Position numbers and translations under genes: made by a program
Assembly: GCA_023014365.1 (NCBI GenBank)
Contig: JAEBUN010000005.1
Span: 434,001-498,000 of the forward strand
Direction of reading: 5' to 3'
Source: Lepiota brunneoincarnata
Taxonomy: Eukaryota > Basidiomycota > Agaricomycetes > Agaricales > Agaricaceae
Length of the DNA: 64,000 bases
Notes under the pieces: generated by a model
The model's database searches: none
What the model saw: only the letters and a program-made list of their open reading frames with translations
What the model was told of the DNA's origin: nothing
Shown: positions 1 to 10,662 of the stretch, piece after piece
How positions within the stretch are numbered: position 1 is the stretch's first letter
How the letters are laid out: each line of letters begins with the position of its first letter

Positions 1-7
1 CAATAAT

Positions 8-1228
8 GTGCGCATTAAACCTGGAGACGAGTGGAAGGCAGCATTCCGTACCAACCGAGGCCTCTTCGAGCCCCTGGTGATGTTCTTTGGACTCACCAAT
101 AGCCCAGCCACTTTCCAAACGATGATGAACGATATTTTCAGGGATCTCATTGCAGAAGGAGTCGTTGTGGTGTACTTAGACGATATTCTTATCTTCACGA
201 AGACCATAGAGGAGCACAGGGAAGTCACCCGCTGGGTTTTAGAGATACTTCGCCACCATAAACTCTACCTCCGGCCGGAGAAGTGCGAGTTTGAGAAAAC
301 GAGAGTGGAATACCTGGGGCTTATCATTTCGGAAGATAAGGTAGAGATGGACCCGGTGAAGGTTGCCGGAGTACAGGAATGGCTGGAACCCGCAGACAAA
401 CGAGAGGTCCAAGCGTTCCTGGGCTTTGTGAATTTCTACAGACAATTTGTCCAAGACTTCTCACATCATGCCCGCCCCCTGTTCGATCTCACCAAGTCTG
501 ACTCTCCTTGGCAGTGGGGGGAACTGGAACGCGACGCTTTCACTATCCTTAAGAGACTGATCACGTCCGCACCCGTTCTTGCCTCTCCGGACACCTCCTT
601 ACCCTTCCGAGTAGAAGCAGATAGTTCCGACTTTGCCACTGGAGCAGTACTCTCCCAACGATCGGAGGAAGGCAAATGGCACCCCATAGCATTCTACTCC
701 AAATCCCTGGACCAAGCGCAGCGGAACTACGAGATCCATGACAAGGAGATGTTGGCGATCATCCGGGCACTTGAAGAGTGGCGGCATTTCTTAGAAGGAG
801 CCCCCCATACCGTAGAAATCTGGTCGGATCACTGTAACCTGGAGTACTTCATGACGGCAAAGAAACTCAATCGTCGCCAAGCTCGCTGGTCTCTTACTCT
901 GGCTCGCTTTGACTTCGAACTTCATCACAGATCCGGTAGATCAATGGGGAAGGTGGATGCCCTATCCCGGCGGGCAGACCACAGCTCCAGAGCTCGCGAC
1001 AACGAGGACATCGTTCTCTTAACCAGGGAGAAGTTCGCCATCCGGGCCCTTGAGGGAATTCAAGTCACCGGTGAAGAACAAACCCTCCTATGGGACATCC
1101 GAGCAGGAAATCGTTCTGAAGCTGCCGAAGAGGCAGTGGCAACGGCGGCTCGTAGGCTCAAGGAGTCCTCCTCCCGAACTGTGCACTCTTCCGAGTGGTC
1201 AAAGGTGGACGGGCTACTCTTATTCTGA
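8..1228 (+). pseudogene. Reverse transcriptase-RNase H segment of the older chromovirus pol
   Basis: About 406 residues are open. The RT palm and thumb carry the YLDD box with its two metal-binding Asp residues and a downstream YLGLIIS segment. A Ty3-type RNase H follows, with the EADSSDFATGAVL and SDHCNLEYF stretches. The 5' part of RT is cut by the window edge. The frame ends at a TGA (1226-1228) where related proteins continue straight into integrase, so I read this as a nonsense change and not a real C terminus. Reading through the stop, the same frame continues into the integrase segment. Confidence 0.85.
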
Positions 1229-2414
1229 GGCAGGATCTATGTCCCAGACATCAGTGACCTCCGACGCTGCATTGTGGCTCTCTGCCACAATTCTCCGGTT
1301 GGAGGGCATGCAGGTCGCTGGAAGACACTCGAACTGGTCTCCCGGAACTACTGGTAGCCGCAGATGTCCCGCTTCGTCAGTCAGTACGTCTCCACTTGCG
1401 ACCTGTGCCTTCGAGTGAAACCCCACCGTCACCTCCCGACCAGAGAACTCCACCCCCTGCCCATCCCCGAGTCCCATTGGGACACCATCAGTGTAGACTT
1501 CATCGTAGAGCTCCCCCCTTCAGCAGGGTATGATTCCGTGATGACAGTGGTCAATTCGGCCTCTAAACAAGCCCATTTCATCCCTACCTACACCACAGTG
1601 ACCGCAGAAGGAGCCGCGCGACTGTTCTTACACAACGTATGGAAACTGCACGGACTCCCCAAACAGGTAGTGTCAGACCGAGGCCCCCAGTTCATCATGG
1701 AATTCACGAAGGAACTTTACTGGAAGCTAGGAATTAAAGTAGCGAGCACAACCGTGTGGCACCCCCAAGCGGATGGTCAAACCGAAAGGGTTAATCAGGA
1801 GTTAGACCAATACCTTCAAATCTTCGTCAACGAGAGGCAAGATGACTGGTTAGACCTCCTCCCCCTGGCCAAGTTTCAACACAACAACCATGTCCACGCC
1901 TCAACCCAACACTCCCTCTTTCTCCTTGACACCGGTAGACACCCCCGAATGGGTTTCAAACCTCATCAACGACCCTCACGCCTGGAAACCATTAACGAAT
2001 TCACGGACCGGATGAAAGCAACACTAGAAGAAGCCAAGGCCACCTTAGTACATTCTAAGGATGAAATGGCAAGGTACTACAACCAACGCCACATCCCAGC
2101 CCCCGTCCTTAAACCGGGAGACCAAGTCTACTTAGATGCAAGCGATATCCAAACCACCCGACCATCAAAGAAGTTATCTCACCTCAGACTCAGTCCCTAC
2201 AAGGTAGAACGATGAGCCGGTGCCAACGCCTATCGCCTGAAACTCCCTCGGTCCATGCAACGCCTTCATCCAGTGTTCAACATCGTGAAACTCTCCCCTG
2301 TGCCAGACGACCCATTCCCAACCTGGCGGCCACCCCCACCACCAGATCTGGTGGTCATTGATGACAAAAAGGAGTGGGAGGTAGAGGAGATTCTAGGCAG
2401 CCGGCTGGTGCGAC
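1229..2414 (+). pseudogene. Integrase and start of chromodomain, older chromovirus pol
   Basis: This continues the same frame after the TGA at 1226. The zinc-binding region, including CDLCLRVK, is broken by TAG at 1355-1357, where the first codon after NYW should be Trp. The catalytic core then follows with Asp, Asp and Glu at conserved spacing and the HPQADGQTERVNQE signature. After a third stop (2213-2215) come the basic C-terminal domain (RLHPVFNIVKLSP) and the first chromodomain strand (EVEEILGSRLVR). The chromodomain is interrupted at exactly 2414 and its remaining strands resume at 10663 in the same frame once one copy of the 5-bp duplication is discounted. Confidence 0.85.
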
Positions 2415-2418
2415 TGTT

Positions 2419-2787
2419 ATGAACAGTCCAGACCGGGAGGAACAAGAACTATTGTTCGACTTTACAAGATGGGTACAGGAGACTACAGACCAAATACGGG
2501 CACAGGAATACGAAGACGAGGAAGGGGAATATTACACCGCCATGCAGGACCTGGCGAGAGAAGCAGGAATGGAGATAACCCTGGAGGATATATTGGAATA
2601 CCCCGAGGATGAGGAAGATAACCATGGATCAATCAACCCAACCTCCGATACGGATGGAAGCACTGAGAGAATGGAGAACGAGAACGAAGAAGACTCCATG
2701 GAGATACAATCGGGAGAAGAAGATTATGAGTCAGAGGAAAGCGATGGAACATCGCACAGCAGTAGCGAGAGTACTGACTCATTGTAA
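2419..2787 (+). CDS. Acidic reading frame inside the 5' LTR
   Basis: 122 codons run from an ATG five bases into the LTR to TAA at 2785-2787. The product is very acidic and Ser/Glu-rich towards its end (starts MNSPDREEQELLF; later EYPEDEEDN and SSSESTDSL), with no recognised domain. The identical frame in the 3' LTR forms the C terminus of the element's third ORF, so this copy may simply be the duplicated tail of that ORF created by LTR duplication. Expression from the 5' LTR copy is doubtful because it lies upstream of the TATA box. Confidence 0.4.
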   Translation: MNSPDREEQELLFDFTRWVQETTDQIRAQEYEDEEGEYYTAMQDLAREAGMEITLEDILEYPEDEEDNHGSINPTSDTDGSTERMENENEEDSMEIQSGEEDYESEESDGTSHSSSESTDSL

Positions 2788-2896
2788 TATAAATAACGCT
2801 AGGATGCCATCAGCCAGGATGCGCATCATGGTCAGGACTGCGCACGACCAGTAGAACAGCCAAGTAACCTATAACGAGTATATAGCACCTCATAGG

Positions 2897-2904
2897 TATA
2901 TAAG
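2897..2904 (+). promoter_or_regulatory. TATA box of the 5' LTR (TATATAAG)
   Basis: A consensus TATATAAG, with the same box at 10447-10454 in the 3' LTR. The self-complementary 12-mer at 2932-2943 lies 35 bp downstream, at a typical distance for a transcription start, so R probably begins near 2930. Confidence 0.6.
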
Positions 2905-3114
2905 GCCTGTACAAGTAGAGATTAAAGCCTCAAGCTTTAATCTTGTTAACAGCGGTCGTTTACCTCTCTGCCTTAACTTGGCGTCTTCCCTCGTTATCTC
3001 ATTGAGCGCGATCCACTAAGCTCTATAAGGCCAACTGTCTCGGACACCTTGTAGAGTGATTGAAGGCCGTCTCCAGTTATCCTCGGATACAGAAGGAGCA
3101 CGGATCATAACATT

Positions 3115-3126
3115 AGATTAAAGCTT
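3115..3126 (+). promoter_or_regulatory. Predicted self-priming primer-binding site
   Basis: AGATTAAAGCTT starts two bases after the 5' LTR. It is the exact reverse complement of 2932-2943 (AAGCTTTAATCT), which lies 35 bp after the TATA box, near the expected 5' end of the transcript. This is the arrangement known for Tf1/sushi-type chromoviruses, in which the RNA 5' end folds back to prime reverse transcription in place of a tRNA. That transcription starts there is my inference. Confidence 0.55.
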
Positions 3127-3302
3127 CCTTTGGACAACCTCCATCGTACACCCCGTGGTATCGGTACGCCTTGTCGCTACCCTTCCACACCGGCAGACGA
3201 TACGCTTTATTGCTATCCAAGTGCCAACCATATCTGATGACACGCCTTGTCGCTGTCCGGTGATACACCCCCGTAGAGCAGGCCACCATACCCTCTGCAC
3301 CC

Positions 3303-4039
3303 TTGGTCAGACGCACCGAAAGTGTTGATAGGTCATCCACACCTTTAAGTGTTGATTGGGATAACGCACCCGTAAGCGTTGTATACAGGTCATCCGCACC
3401 TTCAAGCGTCGATTGGGATAACGCACCCACAAGCGTTGTTTATTCACCCTCACCTTCACCTTCGACTTCTTCCCTCTTCACCCTGTCTACAAACCGAAAC
3501 GACCCCCTTGCCACCGACTACGAAGAATCCAACAGTTCTGACTGGTCGACAACCGACTCCGAACCCGACTTCACACCCCCTCCACCACGGACCCTAAAAA
3601 GAAAACAAAACCTATACCCCTCACTCGTTCACCCTCTGGTTCCGCACCGTACCCTACACAACCTACCGAGAGAGTTCAACGTCGAACAGAAGACCCAGGA
3701 TACCCAGCACCCCCAGCATCAGTTCTTCAATCCCTACCTAAACAACCACCACCTGAAAGAACTGCCACCTCTACCCGCTCAAAACTCGGGGAGCCGATTC
3801 ATAGAACATCTACCCCATCCTCCGGTCCTCAACCCTCAACAAGTACAAGAACTAGCAACAACACTTCGCAACAGAAACCCCCAAGAACATTCTCACCCCT
3901 CGCATCACCACTTGGATCACCGGTACACTCACCGCCTCGATCCAGTTCCCCTGTACAATCCGAACCATCCGAAGTTAGCCCCACTACCGGGTCTATTCAC
4001 ACTTCCGACGAGGAATCCACAACCTCTGACATTAACAAT
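3303..4039 (+). other. Leader or N-terminal Gag region, Pro/Ser-rich, with a 57-bp tandem repeat
   Basis: A reading frame opens at 3303 and encodes a Ser/Pro/Asp-rich stretch. It contains two tandem 57-bp units (3331-3387 and 3388-3444) that give a 19-residue repeat containing SVDWDNAP. Near 3600, in an A-rich run, the sensible frame changes to one that is continuous with the gag ATG at 4040 and rich in Pro, Ser and Thr. Some Agaricomycete chromoviruses have such a disordered Gag N terminus. Whether translation starts here or at 4040 cannot be decided. Confidence 0.45.
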
Positions 4040-5167
4040 ATGGCCTCCTCCGCAAAAATCAATACACCCCCAACCTTTAATGGAGAGACTGACTACTTCC
4101 GCCTCTGGAAGGATGCAGTACAACTATACATCGATGCAAAGCCAGGAGCCTTTTCCGATGACAAGACCAAGATACAATTCGCCCTTTCATACATGTCCAC
4201 CGGCCCCGCCGCAACATGGAGAGGAGCATTCTTGGAATCAAACAAAGAACTTGATGGAAGCCAGACCCTTCCGACATGGAAGAAATTTCTCGAAGGACTC
4301 GATACATCCTTCGCCCCAAACAATGTCCCCGCCGACTGCAATGGACAGAATCCGCCACCTCAAACAGAATGGACGATATATCGATGATTACATATCCCAG
4401 TTCCAGATACTTGCCTATCAGGCCGACCTTGGAGATGGAGTGGCGGCGGTCAACTATTTCAAGAACGGGCTGGATTCGCCCCGTCGCAATCAAGACAATT
4501 AGCCTCAATCCAGGAAACAAACTCAGCGACTGGTTCAAGCAAGCTCGAACAGCATATCAGATACTACAAACTCAACGCGACTATATGCAAACTCGAGGAA
4601 CTCCCTCGTTTCCAACGACTTTGCGCACTTCGCCCATTTAAAGGGAAAAGAAATGCTTTTACGCGCCGTGTCCCACTGCCCTATCAAGCAACAGACCCTA
4701 ATGCAATGGATATTGACCAACTTGCCGAAGCAGTCTACAACCTCGACTTTGAGGACGAGCCAGATCTACTCGCCGAGGAAGCTGATGAAGACGAGGAGAC
4801 CGAAGAAGACAGACTCCACCAGTTGGTACAAGAACGCACCCGCGAAGCCCTCAATGCAATCCTCACGGACGCCCAAAGAAAAGATCTCAAAGAAAAGAGA
4901 TGCTTCAACTGCCGCAAGACTGGACACTTCGCCCACGAATGCCCCACCAAGAAGACAATATATCGCCGATCCGAATTACCCCGCAATTTGGATGCCAGAA
5001 ACCGGTCAAATGCGATATCCAGAAGAAGACAAACAAGCTACAGGAAAAAGAACTCGCTATACAACATACTAGAAAATGCAACCGACGAAGAAGTCGAGGA
5101 CATCTACGAACATTTTGCAAATGAATCCAACCACCCAGATGCCCCTCTGGTTAAGGATTTTGCCTAA
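4040..5167 (+). pseudogene. gag of the younger chromovirus, frameshifted
   Basis: The ATG at 4040 opens a typical chromovirus Gag (start MASSAKINTPPTFNGE, then capsid-like helices). The C-terminal part, from about 4706, holds an acidic stretch and a CCHC zinc knuckle (CFNCRKTGHFAHEC, about 4901-4942) that binds RNA in packaging. Between these the frame steps forward one base at about 4340, about 4470 and about 4560. Each step is a +1 insertion relative to the coherent protein reading, for example one extra C in the run near 4472. These may be assembly errors, because the LTRs show the element is young. Confidence 0.75.
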
Positions 5168-5328
5168 GGAGACTAGCCACCACATCTAGCCCTCCACAAA
5201 GACCTCCTTCCCTTTCCTATTCACAAAATGATATTAATGTTGTAAAGTTACAGGAATCGTCAGCACGCGTAATACATCTACCCTGTTGAATCCGAAAACA
5301 CAAGTTCACTAAGGAAGGACCCGAAAGC

Positions 5329-8300
5329 GTGGAACTACTCGCCCTACTCGACTCAGGAGCAGCAGGAAACTTCATTGACCCCGGAATGGTCAAACAACAT
5401 TCATTCAAAACAACACCCCTCGATCGACCCATCAAAGTACGAAATGCCGATGGATCTGTTAACGAAAATGGAACAGCCACCCACTACACGACCCTCAACC
5501 TAACGGTTAACGGGAAGAATATGGAGATCAAACCAAAAGTAGTCTCCCTCGGAAGCCCAAGACTCATCCTTGGATTCCCTTGGCTTGCAGAACACAACCC
5601 AGACATCGACTGGGATGCCAAACAACTACGCTGGAGAAACGAACGTTGGGACAACACTATATTCCGAGAACTCATCCAATCCATGGAACCCAATTGGATC
5701 TACAACGACCAACTCAACCACATCTCCACACTAGAGCCCACAAGCTTCGAAGAAATCAACTTCAAAGCCTCCGCATCACAATTCCTCGCCGTACAACACG
5801 GAGAAAAGAAAAACGACGACCCAAGAAAAGTCGTACCCACGGAATTCCACGAATACCTCCCAGTATTTAGCAAGAAACAAGCCGAACGATTCCCCCCACA
5901 ACGACCATGGGATCACAAAATTGAACTCAAGGAATCATTCAAACCAATTGCCATGAAGTCCTACCGACTCTCCCTCAATGAAGAAAAGGAACTCGACACG
6001 TTCCTAGAAGAAAACCTTCAAAAGGGATACATTCGACCATCCGAATCGCCAATGGCATCACCCTTCTTCTTCGTAGGAAAGAAAGACGGAAAACTACGCC
6101 CCTGTCAAGACTACAGGTACCTCAACGAGCATACCGTCAAAAATGCGTACAACCTCCCCCTCATCTCTCATATTCTCGACAAACTCCGAGGATCAAAATA
6201 CTTTACCAAACTCGACGTACGAGCAGGATACAACAACATCCGCATACGCAAAGGAGATGAATGGAAAGGAGCCTTCAGGACACCCCGAGGACTATTCGAA
6301 CCCACGGTTATGTTCTTTGGAATGTGTAACTCCCCAGCAACATTCCAAACCATGGACTCATTATTCCGAAAACTCATCGACAATGGAGGAGTAATCGTTT
6401 ACATGGACGACATCCTCATTCATGCAAAAACAAAACAAGAACTTCGACGCCTCACAAGAGAAGTACTCAAGATACTCAAGGACAATGATCTATACCTCAA
6501 AACCGAGAAATGCGAATTCGAACGACAACGACTCGAATATCTAGGAGTTATTATCACTCCCGACTCAGTTTCGATGGACCCAGCAAAGCTCAAAGGCATC
6601 GCTGAATGGCCAACACCAACTACCCCACGTGACGTACGAAAATTCATAGGATTTTGCAACTTCTATCGAAAATTCATACACCAATACGCCACATGGGCAA
6701 AACCTCTCAATGCCCTAATGTCCAAAACCAAGAAATTCGAATGGACAGAAGAATGCCAGAACGCCTTCGATACTCTCAAGAGAAAATTCCAAAGCGAACC
6801 TGGTATTAATGGTCCCCGACCGAGACAAACCCTTCGAAATCGAATGCGACGCATCACTATTTGCATCAGGAGCAGTCCTACTTCAACGCGACAACAATGG
6901 AGTTAAACACCCAGTCGCATACTTCTCGAAAGGATTCTCACCAGCCGAACGCAACTATCATTGCTCCGAACAGGAACTCTTCGCCATTATCCGAGCACTC
7001 AAAGAATGGTGTCACCACATAGAAGGATCATCACACAAGACCATCGTATGGTCAGATCACGACAACCTTTGCCGCTGGAGAAAACCTGAAGACCTCAGCA
7101 GAAGACAAGCCCGATGGATTGCCTACATGCAACGATTTGACATCGAAATCCGACATATCCCTGGAAAGAAAAATGGACCAGCAGATGCCCTTTCCAGACG
7201 ACCCGATCATGAACCCAAGACAAGAGACAACAAACAGGTCATCGCACTCCCCGACAAATTCTTCACCCCAGAACAGCCACAACATATCCATATTATCGAC
7301 GAAAATACTAAACAGGAAATAAAAGAGCTGTGGAAGAAAAAGAAACAGACCGACATCGCCCAAGAAGATGACTCAGGACACCCACGTGTTCAAGGAAAAC
7401 TATTTATACCACAAGATTTACACCTCAGACGCCGCTTACTGCAAAGAGTACACGACTCACCCACCGCAGGACACCCTGGAATCGCAGAAACAACCAGAAA
7501 ACTCCAGGAATACGCCTACTGGCCTGGGATGCGATCATTTGTCAAAAACTACGTCAAAGGATGTGGTGCTTGCCAACAATACAAGATCAATCGCCACCCC
7601 CTAAAACCACCGCTTCAACCTATCCCTGGACCCCGTTCTACCCGTCCATTCTCGAACATCTCGATGGATCTTATCACAGACCTACCCCCGGACGGACCCC
7701 ATGATTCTATACTGGTCGTGGTCGACCAGCTTACAAAGGGGATAATTCTAGAACCTACTGCGAAAACCACCAACGCGGACAAGATCGCCGAAATTCTTAT
7801 CAAACGGCTATTCTCTAGATTTGGCCTTCCCGAGAAAGTTCTCAGTGATCGCGACCCCAGATTCGCTGCCAAATCCATGAAAGAATTCTACAAACAACTC
7901 GGAATCGAACAAGCACTCTCTACCGCCTACCACCCCCAGACAGACGGACAAACAGAGCGATTCAATCAAGAAATAGAACTCTACCTTGGCATCTATTGCT
8001 CATCGAACCCGAACAAATGGGTAAAGGCACTCCCACTCCTGGAATATGTCCACAACTCGAAAACACATGCCGAACACCAACATACCCCATTTGAACTCCT
8101 CTATGGATCAAGCCCCAAAGGATTTCCGACCTCCGAGGAGCCAACGAACATTCCAGCAATAGGAGAGAAGTTTAAATACCTCGCCAAGATACGCCAAGAA
8201 GCCCAAGCTGCGCATGAACAAGCCAGACTAAAAATGGCTGCAAGATATAACCGGCCAGATATCAATCTAAAAGTTGGACAGAAGGTTTGGCTCGACAACC

Positions 8301-8821
8301 GCAACCTCCCAATTCAGTACGCCTCAAAGAAACTGGCCCAACGCCGAGAAGGTCCCTTCACCATAACAAGAAAACTCGGACCTGTAACCTATGAACTAAA
8401 ATTACCCATCAAATGGAAGATCCACAACAAGTTTCATGCGAGCCTCCTAATGCCTGCAGAAGAGAACGACACACATGGGGAATACAACACAGCCCCACCA
8501 CCCGACCTTGTAAATGGAGAAGAAGAATACGAGGTCGAGTCAATACTGCGCCACAGAAAATTCCGGAACAAGTATCAATTCCTAGTCAGATGGAAAGGAT
8601 ACCTTCCCACTGAGGATTCCTGGGAGCCAGAAGCAAACCTGGAGAACGCCAAAGAAGTCATTGAAGAATATAAAAGGGCCCACAAATTAGACAACCCCAC
8701 CAATGACCCAACCACCCAACACTCGAGCAACCACTCCAGACCTCCCAGAGCCAGACAACGATGGACGCCTTCTCATCCGGGAAAGAATCATATCCCTGGC
8801 GAACCACGTCACAGGAAATAG
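5329..8821 (+). pseudogene. pol of the younger chromovirus: protease, RT, RNase H, integrase, chromodomain
   Basis: The aspartic protease motif LLALLDSGA lies at the start. RT follows with the YMDDIL box (about 6400-6417). A +1 step near 6802 (one extra G) moves the frame to 6809-8821, which encodes RNase H, the integrase zinc-binding region (HPGIAETTRKL, then CGACQQYK), the catalytic core (Asp near 7670, SDRDPRFAA near 7847, HPQTDGQTERFNQE near 7932) and a complete C-terminal chromodomain (EVESILRHRKFRNKYQFLVR, about 8533-8592). The chromodomain of this family binds modified histones and directs integration to heterochromatin, which fits an insertion into another transposon. A gag-pol boundary stop or frame change lies between 5167 and 5329. 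Confidence 0.9.
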
Positions 8822-10337
8822 CCAACCTAACCCTGCCACCGATACCGCTGACGACCAACCAGACAGGACCAACAGTCCTTATATCATCCGGCATACCTTC
8901 CTTCCCTCCAACCAACCCGAGATACGATCCATCCTTTTACACGAAGTTCCCTTTCATATTACCGGAACCCGTCTTAAACGCAGTCCAGCGATGGTACCCC
9001 TGGTCGACACCTGCTGGAAGACATTTACTGCTCTTCTGTATCACAAGCGCCTCAGTCCACGACCGAGCAACAGAATTCGAAAAACTATGCGCCACTATTC
9101 TTTCTAGCGCAACAGAGGAACAGGACCGCAATACCATTTCTGCCATGCTATCAACCGCTCTCACCGAATTCCCGTTCGAGAGTCCGATCCCAAGCCCGAG
9201 CAATGGAAGCGGAAGTCAGGACCGCCCTATCCTACCTATCAGGGACCACCACCCAACCTTCCAACCCTCCCATGGTGGATACGAGTAACCAACCATCAAG
9301 TGTTGTACAAGCTATATCTGCTTCTAATGACGCCCCCATCGGGACTACCACCACTCACTTATCCACCACCCGAACTCGCTGCAATTGCTGCCAGTCGATT
9401 CGGCCATATCAAAGCAGGATGCCCGCGCTACCAATGTCGATATTGTCGAAAGATTGCCCCAGGCCATTACGAGAAGCACTGCGAGAGAAACCCTTACCAG
9501 CATCAACCCGCAAGTATGGTACCTGGCCTGTATCGCCGCCCACTGAGGAATACCAAGCAGAGCTCGATCCCTCACACGCGAAACCACAAACAACAATATT
9601 CGACACATTGTTGCAAGCACCGAGCAGCGCCCCGCTTCAGCCAGACCCCTCCGCACCCAGAATTCAAAATGCCCCCGTCGTCATTCCGACCACCAACGCC
9701 ACCACCACATCTGCTAGCGGAAGCCACCGACTTCCTGAATCGATCCTTCGGCGCACCCGCCACCATTCACTCCAGAGAACCCATCGTCATCGACCTCACC
9801 CAAGACCCGCCATCCCCAGACCACCAAGCTACCGAAGCGACTCCCCAGAACCCGACCCATACTTCGACTGGGACCCCATCGCCGAATCAAACATTACAGG
9901 AGAGCCTGTCGGACTATACTGAGGATATGTCTGATGAGGACATCAGACCTTACGAAGGGGATAATGTTATGAACAGTCCAGACCGGGAGGAACAAGAACT
10001 ATTGTTCGACTTTACAAGATGGGTACAGGAGACTACAGACCAAATACGGGCACAGGAATACGAAGACGAGGAAGGAGAATATTACACCGCCATGCAGGAC
10101 CTGGCGAGAGAAGCAGGAATGGAGATAACCCTGGAGGATATATTGGAATACCCCGAGGACGAGGAAGATAACCATGGATCAATCGACCCAACCTCCGATA
10201 CGGATGGAAGCACTGAGAGAATGGAGAACGAGAACGAAGAAGACTCCATGGAGATACAATCGGGAGAAGAAGATTATGAGTCAGAGGAAAGCGATGGAAC
10301 ATCGCACAGCAGTAGCGAGAGTACTGACTCATTGTAA
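8761..10337 (+). pseudogene. Third ORF of the younger chromovirus, reading into the 3' LTR
   Basis: It starts 61 bp before the end of pol and reads in three successive frames (8761 to about 9215, about 9203 to 9340, about 9320 to 10337), each change being +1. The N-terminal part has a helical region including RHLLLFCITSASVHDRATE. A Cys/His cluster (CPRYQCRYCRKIAPGHYEKH, about 9421-9480) resembles a zinc finger. The last 122 residues are encoded inside the 3' LTR and end at TAA 10335-10337. I know of similar extra ORFs in Agaricomycete Ty3 elements but no proven function. A role in RNA or DNA binding is inference from the Cys/His cluster. Confidence 0.5.
9954..9964 (+). promoter_or_regulatory. 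Polypurine tract of the younger chromovirus
   Basis: GAAGGGGATAA ends directly at the first base of the 3' LTR (9965), the position and composition expected for the plus-strand primer. Confidence 0.65.
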
Positions 10338-10662
10338 TATAAATAACACTAGGATGCCATCAGCCAGGATGCACATCATGGTCAGGACTGCGCACGACCA
10401 GTAGAACAGCCAAGTAACCTATAACGAGTATATAGCACCTCATAGGTATATAAGGCCTGTACAAGTAGAGATTAAAGCCTCAAGCTTTAATCTTGTTAAC
10501 AGCGGTCGTTTACCTCTCTGCCTTAACTTGGCGTCTTCCCTCGTTATCTCATTGAGCGCGATCCACTAAGCTCTATAAGGCCAACCGTCTCGGACACCTT
10601 GTAGAGTGATTGAAGGCCGTCTCCAGTTATCCTCGGATACAGAAGGAGCACGGATCATAACA
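9965..10662 (+). repeat. 3' LTR of the younger chromovirus (LTR2 family)
   Basis: 698 bp and co-linear with 2415-3112. The visible differences are G/A and C/T transitions only (for example near 10076, 10160, 10183, 10348, 10372 and 10586). The flanking GCGAC at 10663-10667 repeats 2410-2414. TATATAAG lies at 10447-10454. The LTR carries the C-terminal 122 codons of the third ORF. Confidence 0.97.

Larger units (their letters stand above)
1..2414 (+). mobile_element. Older Ty3/gypsy chromovirus, pol part (left piece of a split element)
   Basis: The pol region is open in one frame from the window edge to 2414. It shows reverse transcriptase with the YLDD catalytic motif (about 175-190), RNase H, the integrase His/Cys zinc-binding region (about 1280-1420) and the integrase catalytic core (first Asp near 1497, SDRGPQF near 1675, Glu in TERVNQE near 1780). 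The chromodomain begins near 2375. Protease, gag and the 5' LTR lie outside the window. Three in-frame stops interrupt it (TGA 1226-1228, TAG 1355-1357, TGA 2213-2215); each can be explained by a single C-to-T or G-to-A change and no frameshift is needed. The element is therefore dead. It is cut at 2414 inside the chromodomain by the younger element and continues at 10663. Confidence 0.9.
2415..3112 (+). repeat. 5' LTR of the younger chromovirus (LTR2 family)
   Basis: 698 bp, starting TGTTATG and ending ATAACA. It matches 9965-10662 at full length with about six transitions and no indels. A TATATAAG box lies at 2897-2904. An ATG-initiated reading frame (2419-2787) fills the first half. The stretch 2919-2941 is an inverted repeat with 9-bp arms (GATTAAAGC and GCTTTAATC). 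Decayed relatives lie at 16763-17176 (inverted) and 17399-18370. Confidence 0.97.
2415..10662 (+). mobile_element. Younger full-length Ty3/gypsy chromovirus (8248 bp)
   Basis: A complete LTR retrotransposon lies between two 698-bp LTRs. It begins TGTTATGAACAG and ends CATAACA, and is flanked by a 5-bp target duplication GCGAC (2410-2414 and 10663-10667). The order inside is leader, gag with zinc knuckle, protease, RT, RNase H, integrase, chromodomain, then an extra 3' ORF that runs into the 3' LTR. The two LTRs differ at about six positions, all transitions, so the insertion is recent. Internal frames are broken at several single-base positions (in gag, near 6802 in pol, and twice in the third ORF). 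As written it could not make its proteins, although the breaks may be assembly errors. Confidence 0.95.

Noticed and set aside
3113..3430. Minus-strand frame with repeated GALSQSTL units
   Set aside because: Antisense translation of the 57-bp tandem repeat in the retrotransposon leader; no independent support.
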